Part shown: positions 1 through 9,259 of the stretch, piece after piece | Numbering within the stretch: the stretch's first letter is position 1 | How the letters are laid out: the number at the start of each line of letters is the position of its first letter | From: Tubulanus polymorphus | Taxonomy: Eukaryota; Nemertea; Palaeonemertea; Tubulaniformes; Tubulanidae | DNA: 60,000 bases | Direction: 5' to 3' | NCBI RefSeq assembly: GCF_964204645.1 | Contig: NC_134028.1 | Span: 11,389,001 to 11,449,000, forward strand | Notes under the pieces: model-generated | The model's input: only the letters and a program-made list of their open reading frames with translations | Told to the model about the DNA's origin: nothing | Database searches by the model: none | Made by a program: the position numbers and the translations under genes

Positions 1-1323
1 GAACAGTCAACAAAACATCGAACATAGGTGACTGCACCGTAATCTACTGTACTGCTATCACAAGACACGTGCAATTCAAGATGTGTTTCAAACGTGATGG
101 ATTTCAGAACAATACGTGGGAATTTCATACGCAGAATTTCATGGAAATCAGAAATAATATCTCGCCACAAGTCACGAATTTCAACAGGTAATGGTTCATC
201 CCACCCGAATTCCTGTTTCCAAAGTTTCTGGAAAAGTAACTTAGCACGAACCGTAACAGGAACTAACCAGCCTTAACGGATCATATAGAGGCCGTTTTGT
301 GCATTATTATACGTTTGGTTAGTAAATTCTGATCAGTTGAAAGATTACGAAAGACGAACCCCAATTGGTCGTTCTCAATATTCCAATTGAAACCAAATAT
401 TGTGACCAGATTGGAACTTTCTGAAACGTTCTGTTCAGTAGCAACATCTTGTAATAATACTGAATTAGACGACCAGCATCTTAAGTTAAAATTCACCTCC
501 GACAGACGCTGACGACAGGATTTGTGAAAGAAGTGCAGAGCTTCCTCATCGGAACAAACGCTGGACACGATATCGTCGACGTACGTATATCTCTCAACAA
601 TTGTTGAGATAGAATGCAATCGTTCATCTTCAAATGATATATAATCGCACTGTTTAACAGAAATGGCGAGCAAGTCGCGCCGAATAGTACTCTTAAAAAA
701 ATCGGGTGGCGTCACGCTCAGAAGGATGTAATAATTTTCAATGTCAGCTGGCACAATACCGCACTGAAAAAGCCTAAATCGCATAATTATAGAACTCTAG
801 GCATTGATTAATGATAGTCCCGAATCCAAACAATCATTCAACGGAGGTGACGATTTTGACTGGTGACTACTGCAATCAAATACAATGCGCATCGGTGTAG
901 TGGCTGATTCACGAAAAACGGGATGACGCGGAATATAGTGTTCAATATTACTAATTAATGAAGGATCTTCTACTAGCTCAATGAAACCTCTGTTCATCTG
1001 GTCATTTATATTGCCATTGTATTTTTCTAATAACCCAGGAGTCTTAGATATAATACGCAACAAACCGTAGAACGAGTTCTAGCTCTAGCTACAGCATAAT
1101 TAGTGGGCAAATCGCAGTGATTATCTTTCCAAGGTAGTCTTACATAATAGATACCATCCTCAAACTCAATAGATGAACTTTAAAATTCATCTAAGAAACT
1201 GATTTCAGTGGAGGATGCACTCTCAATCCCTAGCGTCTCTAAGGACCAAAAATTTCGAAGATCGGTTATATCTGGTTCAGCTAAAACGTGTAACGTCTGA
1301 ACACATTCTTGCTTCTCGAGAGG
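1..1323 (-). pseudogene. BEL/Pao retrotransposon pol, RT and downstream part (decayed)
   Basis: Minus-strand pol remnant. Reading from 1323 down: a pre-RT segment (1064-1320) with the FWxLE and VRLPWK features usual in BEL/Pao; the start of the reverse transcriptase (797-1063); the RT core (281-784) with catalytic YVDD near 570-582; then a post-RT segment (1-280) with a PRIVL block like the A17-peptidase-type region of Pao elements. In-frame stops and frame changes near 1185, 790 and 280 show it is dead. The aspartic-protease part of the same gene is at 8989-9259, on the far side of element A. RT family assignment is firm; the BEL/Pao clade is recognised from these motifs without a search. 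Confidence 0.8.
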
Positions 1324-1329
1324 ACTGTT
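1324..1329. repeat. Target-site duplication of element A, left copy (ACTGTT)
   Basis: ACTGTT directly precedes the AG terminus of element A and recurs directly after its CT terminus at 8983-8988. A 6-bp duplication is the known signature of Polinton integration. Confidence 0.9.
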
Positions 1330-1419
1330 AGTAAGGGGGAAATAGTTGTTCTATACTAAAGGTCGGGTCGAGCAAGCTCAACTCAACCTTTGATATAAAA
1401 CAACTATTTCCCCCTTACT
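1330..1419. repeat. Left terminal hairpin of element A
   Basis: Ninety-base inverted repeat. It begins AGTAAGGGGGAAATAGTTG and ends with the complement, CAACTATTTCCCCCTTACT, with further pairing toward the centre (CTATACTAAAGGT against ACCTTTGATAT). Same architecture as the other element ends, with a different arm sequence. Confidence 0.85.
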
Positions 1420-1642
1420 TTCAGTACTATATGTGTTAAATCAGAGAATACATAAATCTAAATGTGTTAAATTCTTGATTTTAACATAAAAAGTAACGAG
1501 TAATTAACAAGTGAAAACTTGCGTCGAGAAATCAGTGAATATATTAATATTTAAATGTGTTTAATTCTTGATTTTAACACATTTAACGAGTAATTAACGA
1601 GTTGAAAGAAATATCAATTTTAATAAAAAATTTGATATTAAA
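1420..1642. repeat. Inner part of element A left TIR and leader of the zinc-finger gene
   Basis: No gene. It contains repeats of a TGTGTTAAATTCTTGATTTTA-like block and a segment reading AAGTGAAAACTTGCGTCGAG, both present in inverted orientation at 8702-8869. The last 30 bases (CAATTTTAATAAAAAATTTG, then a short spacer to the ATG) match the leader of the polymerase genes of B, C and D, so this is a conserved promoter-like leader. Confidence 0.75.
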
Positions 1643-1936
1643 ATGGAAGCAAATAAGTACTACTGTCCGACATGTAAAATCAATATAGATAAATCTAAAA
1701 AATCAAGACACAATAAAACTAAATCTCACTTAGAGAATAAATTAAAGTTAGAATATAAAGATGAAATATTAGAAAATAAATTAGATGAATTAAAGAATGA
1801 AAAAGAAATATATAAATGTGATACATGTAATCAATCATTCAGTGAAAAAAGATGTCATAAAGAACATTTTAAGTCTAAAACTCATATTAGAAATATGAGT
1901 AATGAGTTAAATAATATAAAAGATGACGAGTACTGA
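1643..1936 (+). CDS. Stand-alone two-zinc-finger protein matching the PolB N-terminus
   Basis: 97 residues. It aligns along its whole length with about the first 95 residues of the element C DNA polymerase: the same start (MEANKYYCPTC), a first C2H2-like finger (C8, C11, H23, H29) and a second one (CDTCNQSF... with two histidines), followed by a stop where the polymerase continues. Polymerase catalytic sequence is absent here. It is the first gene inside the left end, the position PolB holds in the full elements, and it uses the same leader. Zinc binding is seen from the residues; DNA or terminus binding is my inference. It could be a truncation relic, but the frame is clean. Confidence 0.7.
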   Translation: MEANKYYCPTCKINIDKSKKSRHNKTKSHLENKLKLEYKDEILENKLDELKNEKEIYKCDTCNQSFSEKRCHKEHFKSKTHIRNMSNELNNIKDDEY

Positions 1937-1972
1937 AGAAAATATCAGTTTTAATAAAAAAATGACTTATAA

Positions 1973-2544
1973 ATGAATGAACAGATACTACAGTTCAAAG
2001 ATATCGATCTAAATGAATTAGAAAAATATTTTACAATTAAAAATTTCATTCCTATTAAAGATTTGATTAAAATTGCACGCTTCCGTTTTCAAGTGAAAAA
2101 TATTACTGAATTAATGTTTAAAAATTATTATCTAATGATAGAGTTATCGAATGATAAAGATAAAATCTTATTCAATACAATAATTCCAAAATTCACAACA
2201 TAGAAGAAATAGATAAATATTTAATAATTACAGATGAAATACAATCACTTTTTAATAATGAAAATTCAGATAAATCATTATTTCTACACTTACGTTTTTG
2301 TCCTTTCAGAGAATGCTATGTAATGTTTTTCAGAGTAGAAGAGAAAAGATTCATCCCCGACTTTCCAAATGAAAAATCATTCAAAGATGTTGCAGTTCAA
2401 TGTAACTTAGAGAATAAAATCGAAACACCTAAATATGAACCTAATGAAGTGTTATGTAATTGTGGAAAATATTATACTCGAAGCAATAAATCACACCATC
2501 TTAAATCAAAATATCATAACTCAAAAATAATAATTCAACTCTAA
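1973..2544 (+). pseudogene. Zinc-motif protein of element A, frameshifted copy
   Basis: Two open pieces (1973-2203 and about 2204-2544) are together collinear with the protein at 8252-8701. A one-base difference near 2202 (ACAACATAG here, ACAACATTTG in the other copy) breaks the frame. The N-terminal part is specific to this copy. The C-terminus carries a CNCGKYYTRSNKSHH cluster that looks like a zinc site. The start has the TAAATG context and an upstream TTTTAATAAAAA block. I do not recognise the family; it is absent from elements B, C and D. Confidence 0.55.
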
Positions 2545-2587
2545 TTATTTGATATTTTATAAACTGTTTAATTTTTTTCTTAAATAA

Positions 2588-2752
2588 ATGGAAGATTTCA
2601 GCATTCCAATTGGGAAAAGTGATTTGAAGCATTATCTTTTAGCAGGAGGGTTAATATTGGCTGCATTATATTTCTATAATGAAATTATCAGTAAAGATTT
2701 GATGAATGAAAATATAAAATTGAGTAAGAAATTAAAAATTAAATGGAAATAA
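2588..2752 (+). CDS. Small single-span membrane protein, left copy
   Basis: 54 residues: a polar N-terminus (MEDFSIPIGKSDLK), one hydrophobic span (about residues 16-31, LLAGGLILAALYFY) and a lysine-rich C-terminus. The start sits in AAATAAATG, the usual context in these elements. A near-identical 55-residue copy lies in inverted orientation at 8016-8183; retention of an intact frame in both arms argues for a real gene. Function unknown. Confidence 0.6.
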   Translation: MEDFSIPIGKSDLKHYLLAGGLILAALYFYNEIISKDLMNENIKLSKKLKIKWK

Positions 2753-2807
2753 AAATAACAAAAAAGTTATTGAATCAGATTAGTGAATTAATCGAATAAT
2801 TAATTAA

Positions 2808-3052
2808 ATGAGTGAAAATATATTAGATTTATTACACCTTATTTAAAGAAATCAACAGAATATTAAATCTTAAATTTTACAGGTTTATTTTCATTCTCAG
2901 TTTACTCATTGAAACAGATGTTAGAATTCTATGATAATTGCAAGATTAGATATACAGAATTAAAAGATAACGTAAATTATATTTCAGATCGAATAAATAA
3001 TATTAAGTGTTGTGAAATATGCAATAAAGATATAAAAATAAAAAGAGTTTAA
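2808..3052 (+). pseudogene. Broken left copy of the 84-aa membrane/CxxC protein
   Basis: Begins MSENILDLLHLI, then hits a stop; further stops and a frame change follow. It is collinear with the intact inverted copy at 6496-6750, including the C-terminal KCCEICNK zinc-like motif. Starts at TTAAATG. Confidence 0.6.
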
Positions 3053-3391
3053 GGAATCATAAATATATTCATGAACTTGATGAAAAATTACATAATTCAA
3101 ATTAAGTTTGATGATGAAAAAGATTAATTTCTATTTACATATTGATGGATGAGTGGATGAATTGGAAGAATTGGATGAAAGGATGAGTGTGGATGAGTGT
3201 AATAATATATAATTTACATATGTTTTTTTATTTTTAAAACAGTAAGAGTTTGATTTTAAGTTATTTTATCAATTTTATACTATATTTAAATATTATTTTA
3301 ATAAAATATATATATATATTGTTAAATTTAATATAGAATACAAATATTATATTTATACTCATACTATTCTTCCAATTCATGTGTTAAAAAG

Positions 3392-3476
<85 letters not shown>

Positions 3477-3490
3477 ATTTTATAAATTTA
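3053..3490. repeat. GGATGA-rich repeat, AT-rich spacer and (TA)n microsatellite
   Basis: No gene. 3140-3200 is a degenerate GGATGAGTGGATGAATT repeat. 3200-3390 is an AT-rich block also present, in the same orientation, at about 5340-5540. About 3394-3472 is an almost pure TA run. The segment at 3065-3150 recurs inverted near 5595-5685, part of the arm symmetry of element A. Confidence 0.7.
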
Positions 3491-4735
3491 CTAGCTGAAT
3501 ACCCGTCCAATGGACGGCTTTGTCGTTGCGCATGGTTGTATTGGTCGTGAGCACACCACCTCGGCACATAAATCCTGCATCCTGCATTTTGCTTATGAAA
3601 TACATTCATTTTAATTGGAAATGAATCTAAATGCTTCAAATGTTCAGAGTTCTTTCAACCGCCCCCACACCTGCGCTCCCCTACCCCGTCTGACCTGTCT
3701 GTGGTACAAAACCATTTGTTCAAATAACTAACCGTAGATAACCGGCCCCAGCGGTTTTTAGGCCCCCTCTTTCTTGTGTGAGCACTTACTATATTGACCA
3801 CACCACCCGTACGTTCATTTAAAAGCCCCTCCATTCAACCAACGAATTGCATGATATCATGCTTAACTTGTGGGACTGCCATTAATTGAAAAAATACCAA
3901 GGTACGGTAATCGCTCGACGATGATATTAGGATTCGGTATTTTGTATCACTGTTTGACATTTTTTTTTTATATCGTATATTCATACATTTTGCAAGAGAG
4001 CGTTAGAAAATACGTACCTTTTTCTTTGACCCCCTCCCCGTACGAAGTTACTACCGGTACATTATTTGTTACCCCTCCCCAAAAAACCGTATGTACTATT
4101 TGAACGCTCTTTTATAAAATCTACCACCAACGCACGCATCCGCAGCCCCCAGAGCCATTCCGAGAGGCTGCGTTTGGGCCTCCCTATTTGCCGGTAACCT
4201 GTATGTGGTATGGAACCATTCTGAAAAACTACGCAATGGGCCTGTCCCCCTCTAAGAACCATTCTGAGACGCTGCATATGGGTGGGCAACACGGTCAGAA
4301 CATCGCTAAAAATTCCAATCATATTAATTTTGATCCAAAGATTGTGTGAATGAATGTTTTAACCAATGGTTTAAACACCCGAAATTCATAACTGAGGCAC
4401 AAATCACAGTGTTGAGAGAACTGTACTGTCGTACTGTTCTGATGCTGCGTTGTGTATCCTAAGTCGGTCAGGTCAGTAAATTACTATAGTACTACTACAG
4501 AAGCATAGTACGGTACTTTACTGTTAGATGGCGAACACATCTTTTTTAACCAAATTTCAGCCCGGGCCTAAAATGAATATTGTGACTCCCTCGGACAACC
4601 AATCTGTTTAAAACATGTAACTTGACGACGGGAAAAACTGGTATTAAGCATCAGTAAAAGGACGTTTCAATACATGCATTAATTTCCCTACAATGTGTCG
4701 CGGTAAATACCGTCCGTTCTGCTTTATAGTATAGA
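3491..4735 (-). mobile_element. Non-autonomous Helitron inside element A
   Basis: Read on the minus strand it begins TCTATACTATAAAG (4735 downward) and ends with a GC-rich hairpin (CCGTCC, 3-base loop, GGACGG), GTATTCAG and CTAG at 3491. The 5' TC, the 3' hairpin about 10 bases before CTRR, and insertion exactly between A and T without duplication are the canonical Helitron features. 1245 bp, higher G+C than element A, no Rep/helicase frame, so non-autonomous. Its 5' 209 bases match the fragment at 9260-9468. Short open frames inside it are not convincing genes. Confidence 0.85.
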
Positions 4736-5282
4736 TATTCATAAGGAATAAATAATATGTTTTCACTTAGTAAAAATAAAAAATAGATTCTATTATAACT
4801 ATTTATATAAATAGTTTTATCATATATATTTCTGTTTCAATATTTATTTATCTCACAGATTTATTATATATATTTGGAAAAGTATAAATATTATTATTGA
4901 AACAGTAATATATAATAAATCTGTGTGATAAATAAATATTATTATTGAAACAGTAATATATAATAAATCTGTGTGATAAATGAATATTATTATTGAAACT
5001 GTAATATATAATAAATCTATCAGATGAATGAATATTACTATTGAAACTGTAATATATAAAATATATTAGTTGAAATGTATGAAAATGAGTAAATTATATT
5101 TATGTTAAACAGGGGTTGAGATATCAATGTATTAAATACGTAGTTAAACAGGGGTTGAGATATCAATGTATTAAATACGTATTAAAGGTATTAAAATACA
5201 TATTATGCTTTAAGTGAAAACATATAATTTATTCATTTTTATATTCTATTTATAAAATAAAATTCTAATTTGAAATATTATA
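4736..5282. repeat. AT-rich tandem repeats
   Basis: Gene-free. About 4850-5060 holds roughly four copies of a ~49-bp unit containing TTATTGAAACAGTAATATA and ATAATAAATCTGTGTGAT. About 5105-5182 holds two nearly perfect copies of a ~39-bp unit (AACAGGGGTTGAGATATCAA). No function apparent. Confidence 0.7.
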
Positions 5283-5612
5283 GAATTTTGAATGTGTATG
5301 AGTGGATGAGTTGGATGAATTGGATGAATGGATGAATATGGATGAGTGTAATAATATATGATTTACACATGTTTTCATTTTAAAAAACAGTAAGAGTTTG
5401 ATTTTAAGTTATTTATGCTATATTTAAATATTATTTTAATAAAATATATATATATATATATTTTGTTAAATTTAATATAGAATATAAATATTATAATTAT
5501 ACTCATAATATTCTTCCAATTCATGTGTTAAAAAGTAAAATATATATATTATTACACTCATCCATCCTCATCCACTCATCCATTCATCCAACTCATCCAC
5601 TCATCCATCAAT
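5283..5612. repeat. Inverted GGATGA/TCATCC minisatellite flanking an AT-rich core
   Basis: 5290-5346 is a run of GGATGAGT/GGATGAAT units on the plus strand; 5563-5612 is the same repeat inverted (ACTCATCCAT units). The AT-rich block between them resembles 3200-3400. The whole could fold into a ~320-bp foldback and lies near the axis of element A's symmetry. Confidence 0.7.
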
Positions 5613-5689
5613 GTGTAAATTGAAATTGATCTTTTTCATTGTCAAACTTAATTTGAATTATGTAATTTATCATCTAATTCATGAAGATT

Positions 5690-6414
5690 CAATGTATTGT
5701 TCATTATTTGGGTCATTGTTCCATGATTCAATGAATTTCTTTGCTTTATCTAATTGCTCCAAATATAACTGTAAATCTAGTTTGTTAGGTTTTTTTTTAA
5801 TTTTCTTTCTTTTCGAGGGGCCTTAGATTCTTCCGATTCCATATCAATTTCTGGTTGTATTCATCATTCATGTTAAATTTAGATACCGGTAACACATGAT
5901 CTATTTGAAAATAATTTCCATAATTAATTATATTCATTTCATCATTGAACTGAAATATGATCCATAAAAATTTATCTGAACAATCCAATAAATTTGTTAG
6001 TTTTTCTGAGTGTGTATCTTTACTGAATAAATTTGATAATCTAATTCTCAAACATTGTTTCAATTTAAAATTAAAATCTGTTCGACGCCTTTCTTTTTGA
6101 TAATTATTATAATATTCATTAAAATGTTCTCTATTATTAGCTATACATTGTTTTTTCAGTGCTTTATATTTTTCTGAATTATTTGCTTGATATTGCTTAA
6201 TCTTATCTTTGCGTGTTTCAATATTATTTCTATAATATTGTTTAACATATAGTTTACTACAAGTTTTACAATAACTTTGCTTACCATCTTTCTGAGTTTT
6301 ATGATTATAATATTCTGATAATGATTTATTTGTTTTACACTTCCAACATTTCTTCCGATAAATATTTATTACCCCAGTATTATTGTTTAAATCAATCGTT
6401 TGCGGCTGTTCCAT
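5690..6414 (-). pseudogene. HNH endonuclease of element A, frameshifted near its C-terminus
   Basis: An open frame of 205 codons (6414 to 5797) with an N-terminal four-cysteine zinc motif (CWKCK...CKTC), a basic middle with YKALKKQ/NNREHFNEYY-type repeats, and the HNH core FQIDHVLPVSKF followed by NLRPLEKKEN. Beyond 5797 the sequence still matches the C-terminus of the 260-aa HNH protein at 58919-59701 but in another frame, with the break in an A-run near 5800. The leader (TTTTAATAAAAA, then TATATTAAATG) matches that of the element C HNH gene. Likely a DNA nuclease of the homing/recombination type; precise role unknown. Confidence 0.75.
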
Positions 6415-6495
6415 TTAATATACATATTTTTATTAAAATATCATAAAAAAACTTAATTTGAATTATGTAATTTCTCATCTAATTCATGAATATAT

Positions 6496-6750
6496 CTATG
6501 AGTTTTTAAAACTCTTTTCATTTTTATACCTTTTATTACATACTTCACAACACTTATTTATTCGATCTGAAATATAATTTATATTTTCTTTTAGTTCAGC
6601 GTATCTAATTTTACAGCTATCATAGAATTCTAACAATTGTTTCATACTGTAAACTGAGAATGAAAATAAACCTGTAAGCATAATAATTGATTTAATATTC
6701 TGTTGATTTCTGTAAATAAGATGTAATAAATTTAATATATTTTCACTCAT
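6496..6750 (-). CDS. Small membrane/CxxC protein, right copy
   Basis: 84 residues: an N-terminal amphipathic segment, a hydrophobic stretch (about residues 21-38, SIIMLTGLFSFSVYSM) and a C-terminal CCEVCNK motif. It is the intact inverted partner of the broken copy at 2808-3052. An insertion begins directly upstream of its ATG at 6753 and has probably removed its promoter. Family unknown. Confidence 0.55.
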   Translation of the reverse strand: MSENILNLLHLIYRNQQNIKSIIMLTGLFSFSVYSMKQLLEFYDSCKIRYAELKENINYISDRINKCCEVCNKRYKNEKSFKNS

Positions 6751-6752
6751 TT

Positions 6753-7899
6753 TTTGACGCCTTATAAAACGTTACCATTATGAAACCTAAACAATGCTAA
6801 CCATTCAGCGTCATTTTACAAACGACAGCCGTAAATCGATGTGCAAAACGTCACAGGTTTATGTGTACACAAACAAGCTATTTGGCAAAATATTATTGAC
6901 ATAGATGTAGAATGGCTTCCTGTGATTATATAATGACCTATATTTGAACGTCGAAATGTTATATTGCATTTAATATCATTAGAAGACGTATTGTAATAGT
7001 AAAGGATGTATGATTATATCAGAAGCGGCAGGCATAAATAGAAATGATAAGTAAATCGGATTATTCGGTTAAATGGCGGATGTATACACGATGCGGAAGT
7101 CTGATATAAAAGTCAGACCCTGACGTGGGCATGCCGGTGGAATGACGAAGCTATCTACGATGTGTGTAGGGCAAGCGTGAATTTCATCAGCGGCTACAAG
7201 CGGTCAATATGAAAATGTGTAAACATATAATTTTAATATTCAAACGTTTTAGAAAATATGTTTGATATTAGGAGTATGCAAGTTTCGTGAGATTAGCATT
7301 TTATAATAGCATAGCTGTCATATACGGCTCCGTGTCCTCTGATGGCATGTGTATTAGGTGACAATTCAATTCTTTATTGATCCTTATTACATTGAAATTC
7401 CGGGATAAAATTCCCAAATTCAATAAATACAAATTTTGTAATAAATTAATACAACATACATGACACATGGGTAATTCATACAGAACAACATAAGCATGTT
7501 ATTTTAAATGACAATGTCTATTTCAACCCACCCAGACTCAAGACTCTAGGATATCGAGTGACAGCCAAACCCGTGGCCCGGGCCGGCTGGCTAGGCCACA
7601 CGATATGCTCGAAGTCATGATGAAGCAGACATCAGAAGAGCTCTTTCTTCATCCATGGAGGCAATGAAGTTGCAAACCAGCTTAGAGGCATAAGTAAATG
7701 AAGTCGGTCGCAAGTTCGCGATCTATTATTGATAATTTTCAATAAAAAAATTTAAACCACTACTAGAGTCGAAGACCTGTATCATCTACCCAATCGCCAA
7801 ATCTCATCATTCCCCAAATTTCTTAAAACTTCGATTTCAAATTTGCAATTCCACATTAGCTAAGCCCAGAAATTCTACATTTTTTCCCCAGGCGTCAAA
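6753..7899. mobile_element. Unidentified 1.15-kb insertion with TTTGACGCC terminal repeats
   Basis: Begins TTTGACGCC and ends GGCGTCAAA, a 9-bp perfect inverted repeat. Its base composition is closer to host DNA than to element A. The left arm of A, which is the inverted partner, lacks it. No convincing coding frame, so a non-autonomous DNA transposon is likely. I cannot name the superfamily; the target duplication is unclear because the flanks are T-rich. Confidence 0.55.
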
Positions 7900-8015
7900 T
7901 AATTTTCTAAAATTAATTTTCTTGTTATAGTTAAAATATATGAAATAAATTAAATTAAAAGATTCTGTTTTAATCCTCCAATTCTTTTAAACCATTCACT
8001 TTTTTATGATTATTT
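7900..8015. other. AT-rich spacer of element A right arm
   Basis: Short AT-rich stretch between the insertion and the small membrane gene; weakly matches 2753-2805 inverted. No feature seen. Confidence 0.4.
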
Positions 8016-8183
8016 TCATTTCCATTTTAACTTCTTTAATTTCTTGCTCAATTTAATATTTTCACTCATTAGATCCTTACTAATATTCTCATAGTAAAAG
8101 TATAATGCAGCTAATATTAACCCTCCTGCTATAAGATAATGCTTCAAATCACTTTTCCCAATTGGAATGCTGAAATCTTCCAT
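8016..8183 (-). CDS. Small single-span membrane protein, right copy
   Basis: 55 residues, beginning with the same 15 residues as the copy at 2588-2752, with one hydrophobic span and a basic tail. The first ~20 codons are almost identical at the nucleotide level. Starts at AAATAAATG. Function unknown. Confidence 0.6.
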   Translation of the reverse strand: MEDFSIPIGKSDLKHYLIAGGLILAALYFYYENISKDLMSENIKLSKKLKKLKWK

Positions 8184-8251
8184 TTATTTAAGAGAAAAAT
8201 TAAATAGTTTATAAAATATTAAATAATTAGAGTTGAATTATTATTTTTGAG

Positions 8252-8701
8252 TTATGATATTTTGTGGTGTGATTTATTGCTTCGAGTATAATATTTTCTA
8301 CAATGACATAACACTTTTTCATTAGGTTCATATTTAGGTGTTTCGATTTTATTGTCTAAGTTACATTGAATTCCAACATCTTTGAATGATTTTTCATTGG
8401 GAATGTCAGGGGTAAATCTTTTCTCTTGTAATCTGAAAAATAATACATAACATTCTCTGAAAGGGCAATAACGTAAGTGTAGAAATAATGATTTATCTGA
8501 ATTTTCATTATTAAAAAGTGATTGCATTTCATCTGTAATTATTAAATGTTTATCTATTTCTTCAAATGTTGTGAATTTTGGAATTATTGTATTGAATAAG
8601 ATTTTATCTTTATCATTCGATAACTCTATTATTAGATAATGATTTTTAAAATTTTTCCATTTTAATATCAAATTTTTTATTAAAATTGATATTTTCTTCA
8701 A
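8252..8701 (-). CDS. Zinc-motif protein of element A, right copy with fused start
   Basis: 149 codons open. From about residue 21 onward it matches the left-arm protein (1973-2544) and spans the place where that copy is frameshifted. The first ~20 codons come from translated leader (the CAATTTTAATAAAAAATTTG block): compared with the left arm, the zinc-finger gene and the start of this gene are deleted. The C-terminal CHCRKYYTRSNKSHH cluster is kept, and a shift just after it ends the protein early. Expression from its own start is doubtful. Confidence 0.5.
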   Translation of the reverse strand: MKKISILIKNLILKWKNFKNHYLIIELSNDKDKILFNTIIPKFTTFEEIDKHLIITDEMQSLFNNENSDKSLFLHLRYCPFRECYVLFFRLQEKRFTPDIPNEKSFKDVGIQCNLDNKIETPKYEPNEKVLCHCRKYYTRSNKSHHKIS

Positions 8702-8869
8702 CTCGTTAATTCCTCGTTACTTTTATGTTAAAATAAGAATTTAGTGTTAAAATCAAGAATTTAACACATATAAATATAAATATTCACTGTTGTCTCGACG
8801 CAAGTTTTCACTTGTGAATTACTCGTACTTTTTATGTTAAAATCAAAAATTTAACACATTTAGATTTTA
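8702..8869. repeat. Inner part of element A right TIR
   Basis: Inverted counterpart of 1420-1640: same TGTGTTAAAT blocks and the CTCGACGCAAGTTTTCACTT segment. No gene. Confidence 0.75.
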
Positions 8870-8982
8870 AGTAATAGGGTATTAGTTGTTCTATATCAAA
8901 GGTTGGATGGTCGAAAAAATAAATTCGAGTGTGCGAGAATTTATTTTTCGACCTTACCCTAATACCCTATTACCCTATTACT
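8870..8982. repeat. Right terminal hairpin of element A
   Basis: 113 bases, beginning AGTAATAGGGTATTAG and ending with ACCCTATTACT. An inner stem pairs GGTCGAAAAAATAAATTC with GAATTTATTTTTCGACC around a GAGTGTGCGA apex. The outer part has three TAATAGGG/TATTAGGG units as read from the outside. The arms differ from the left hairpin of the same element. Confidence 0.85.
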
Positions 8983-8988
8983 ACTGTT
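8983..8988. repeat. Target-site duplication of element A, right copy (ACTGTT)
   Basis: Identical to 1324-1329 and directly follows the CT terminus. Confidence 0.9.
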
Positions 8989-9259
8989 AGACCGTCCACT
9001 GATTAGATAACCAGGTCTCGACGGTACCACTACGGGACCAATCGTAGATATTACTAAGCTTCCATTCAACATGAACTTATAGTAATAATCTGAACCTATC
9101 AATAATGATACATCAAATGGGTGTATCCAATAATCAGGTGGGTGAGCTAGTCGTAAGCTTTTGAATTCTTTAATCTCGGAAACGAAACTGATCTGTGTCC
9201 CGATTGTTCTCGTTATTTCTGGAACAACGATGACGTCAATGTAAACAACCTTATTATCA
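8989..9259 (-). pseudogene. BEL/Pao pol, aspartic-protease end region
   Basis: A minus-strand frame containing DVSLLIGSDYYYKFM and ISTIGPVVVPSRPGYLISG, the C-terminal part of the retroviral-like aspartic protease that precedes RT in BEL/Pao. It resumes at 1323 after element A. The upstream side is cut by a Helitron at 9260. Confidence 0.75.

Larger units (their letters stand above)
1330..8982. mobile_element. Element A: complete 7.65-kb non-autonomous Polinton-like element
   Basis: Bounded by AG...CT termini, a perfect 6-bp duplication and inverted terminal repeats that continue inward for about 300 bp. Further inward the arms still match as inverted copies (1330 to about 3480 against about 5560 to 8982), apart from insertions, and carry related genes. 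The cargo is a stand-alone two-finger zinc protein matching the polymerase N-terminus, a zinc-motif protein, two small proteins with a membrane segment, and an HNH nuclease. Polymerase catalytic domain, integrase, capsid genes and ATPase are absent. A Helitron and an unidentified TIR-bounded insertion have since entered it. It interrupts a BEL/Pao pol gene. Confidence 0.85.

Noticed and set aside
281-1063. Host gene with an RT-like domain
   Set aside because: Motif order and the protease segment on the other side of element A identify a BEL/Pao pol relic.
3870-4322. Open frames within the Helitron
   Set aside because: Overlapping on both strands, no motif, and inside a non-coding repeat defined by its ends.
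6753-7899. hAT, piggyBac or Merlin assignment
   Set aside because: The 9-bp ends and T-rich flanks do not allow a decision; left unnamed.
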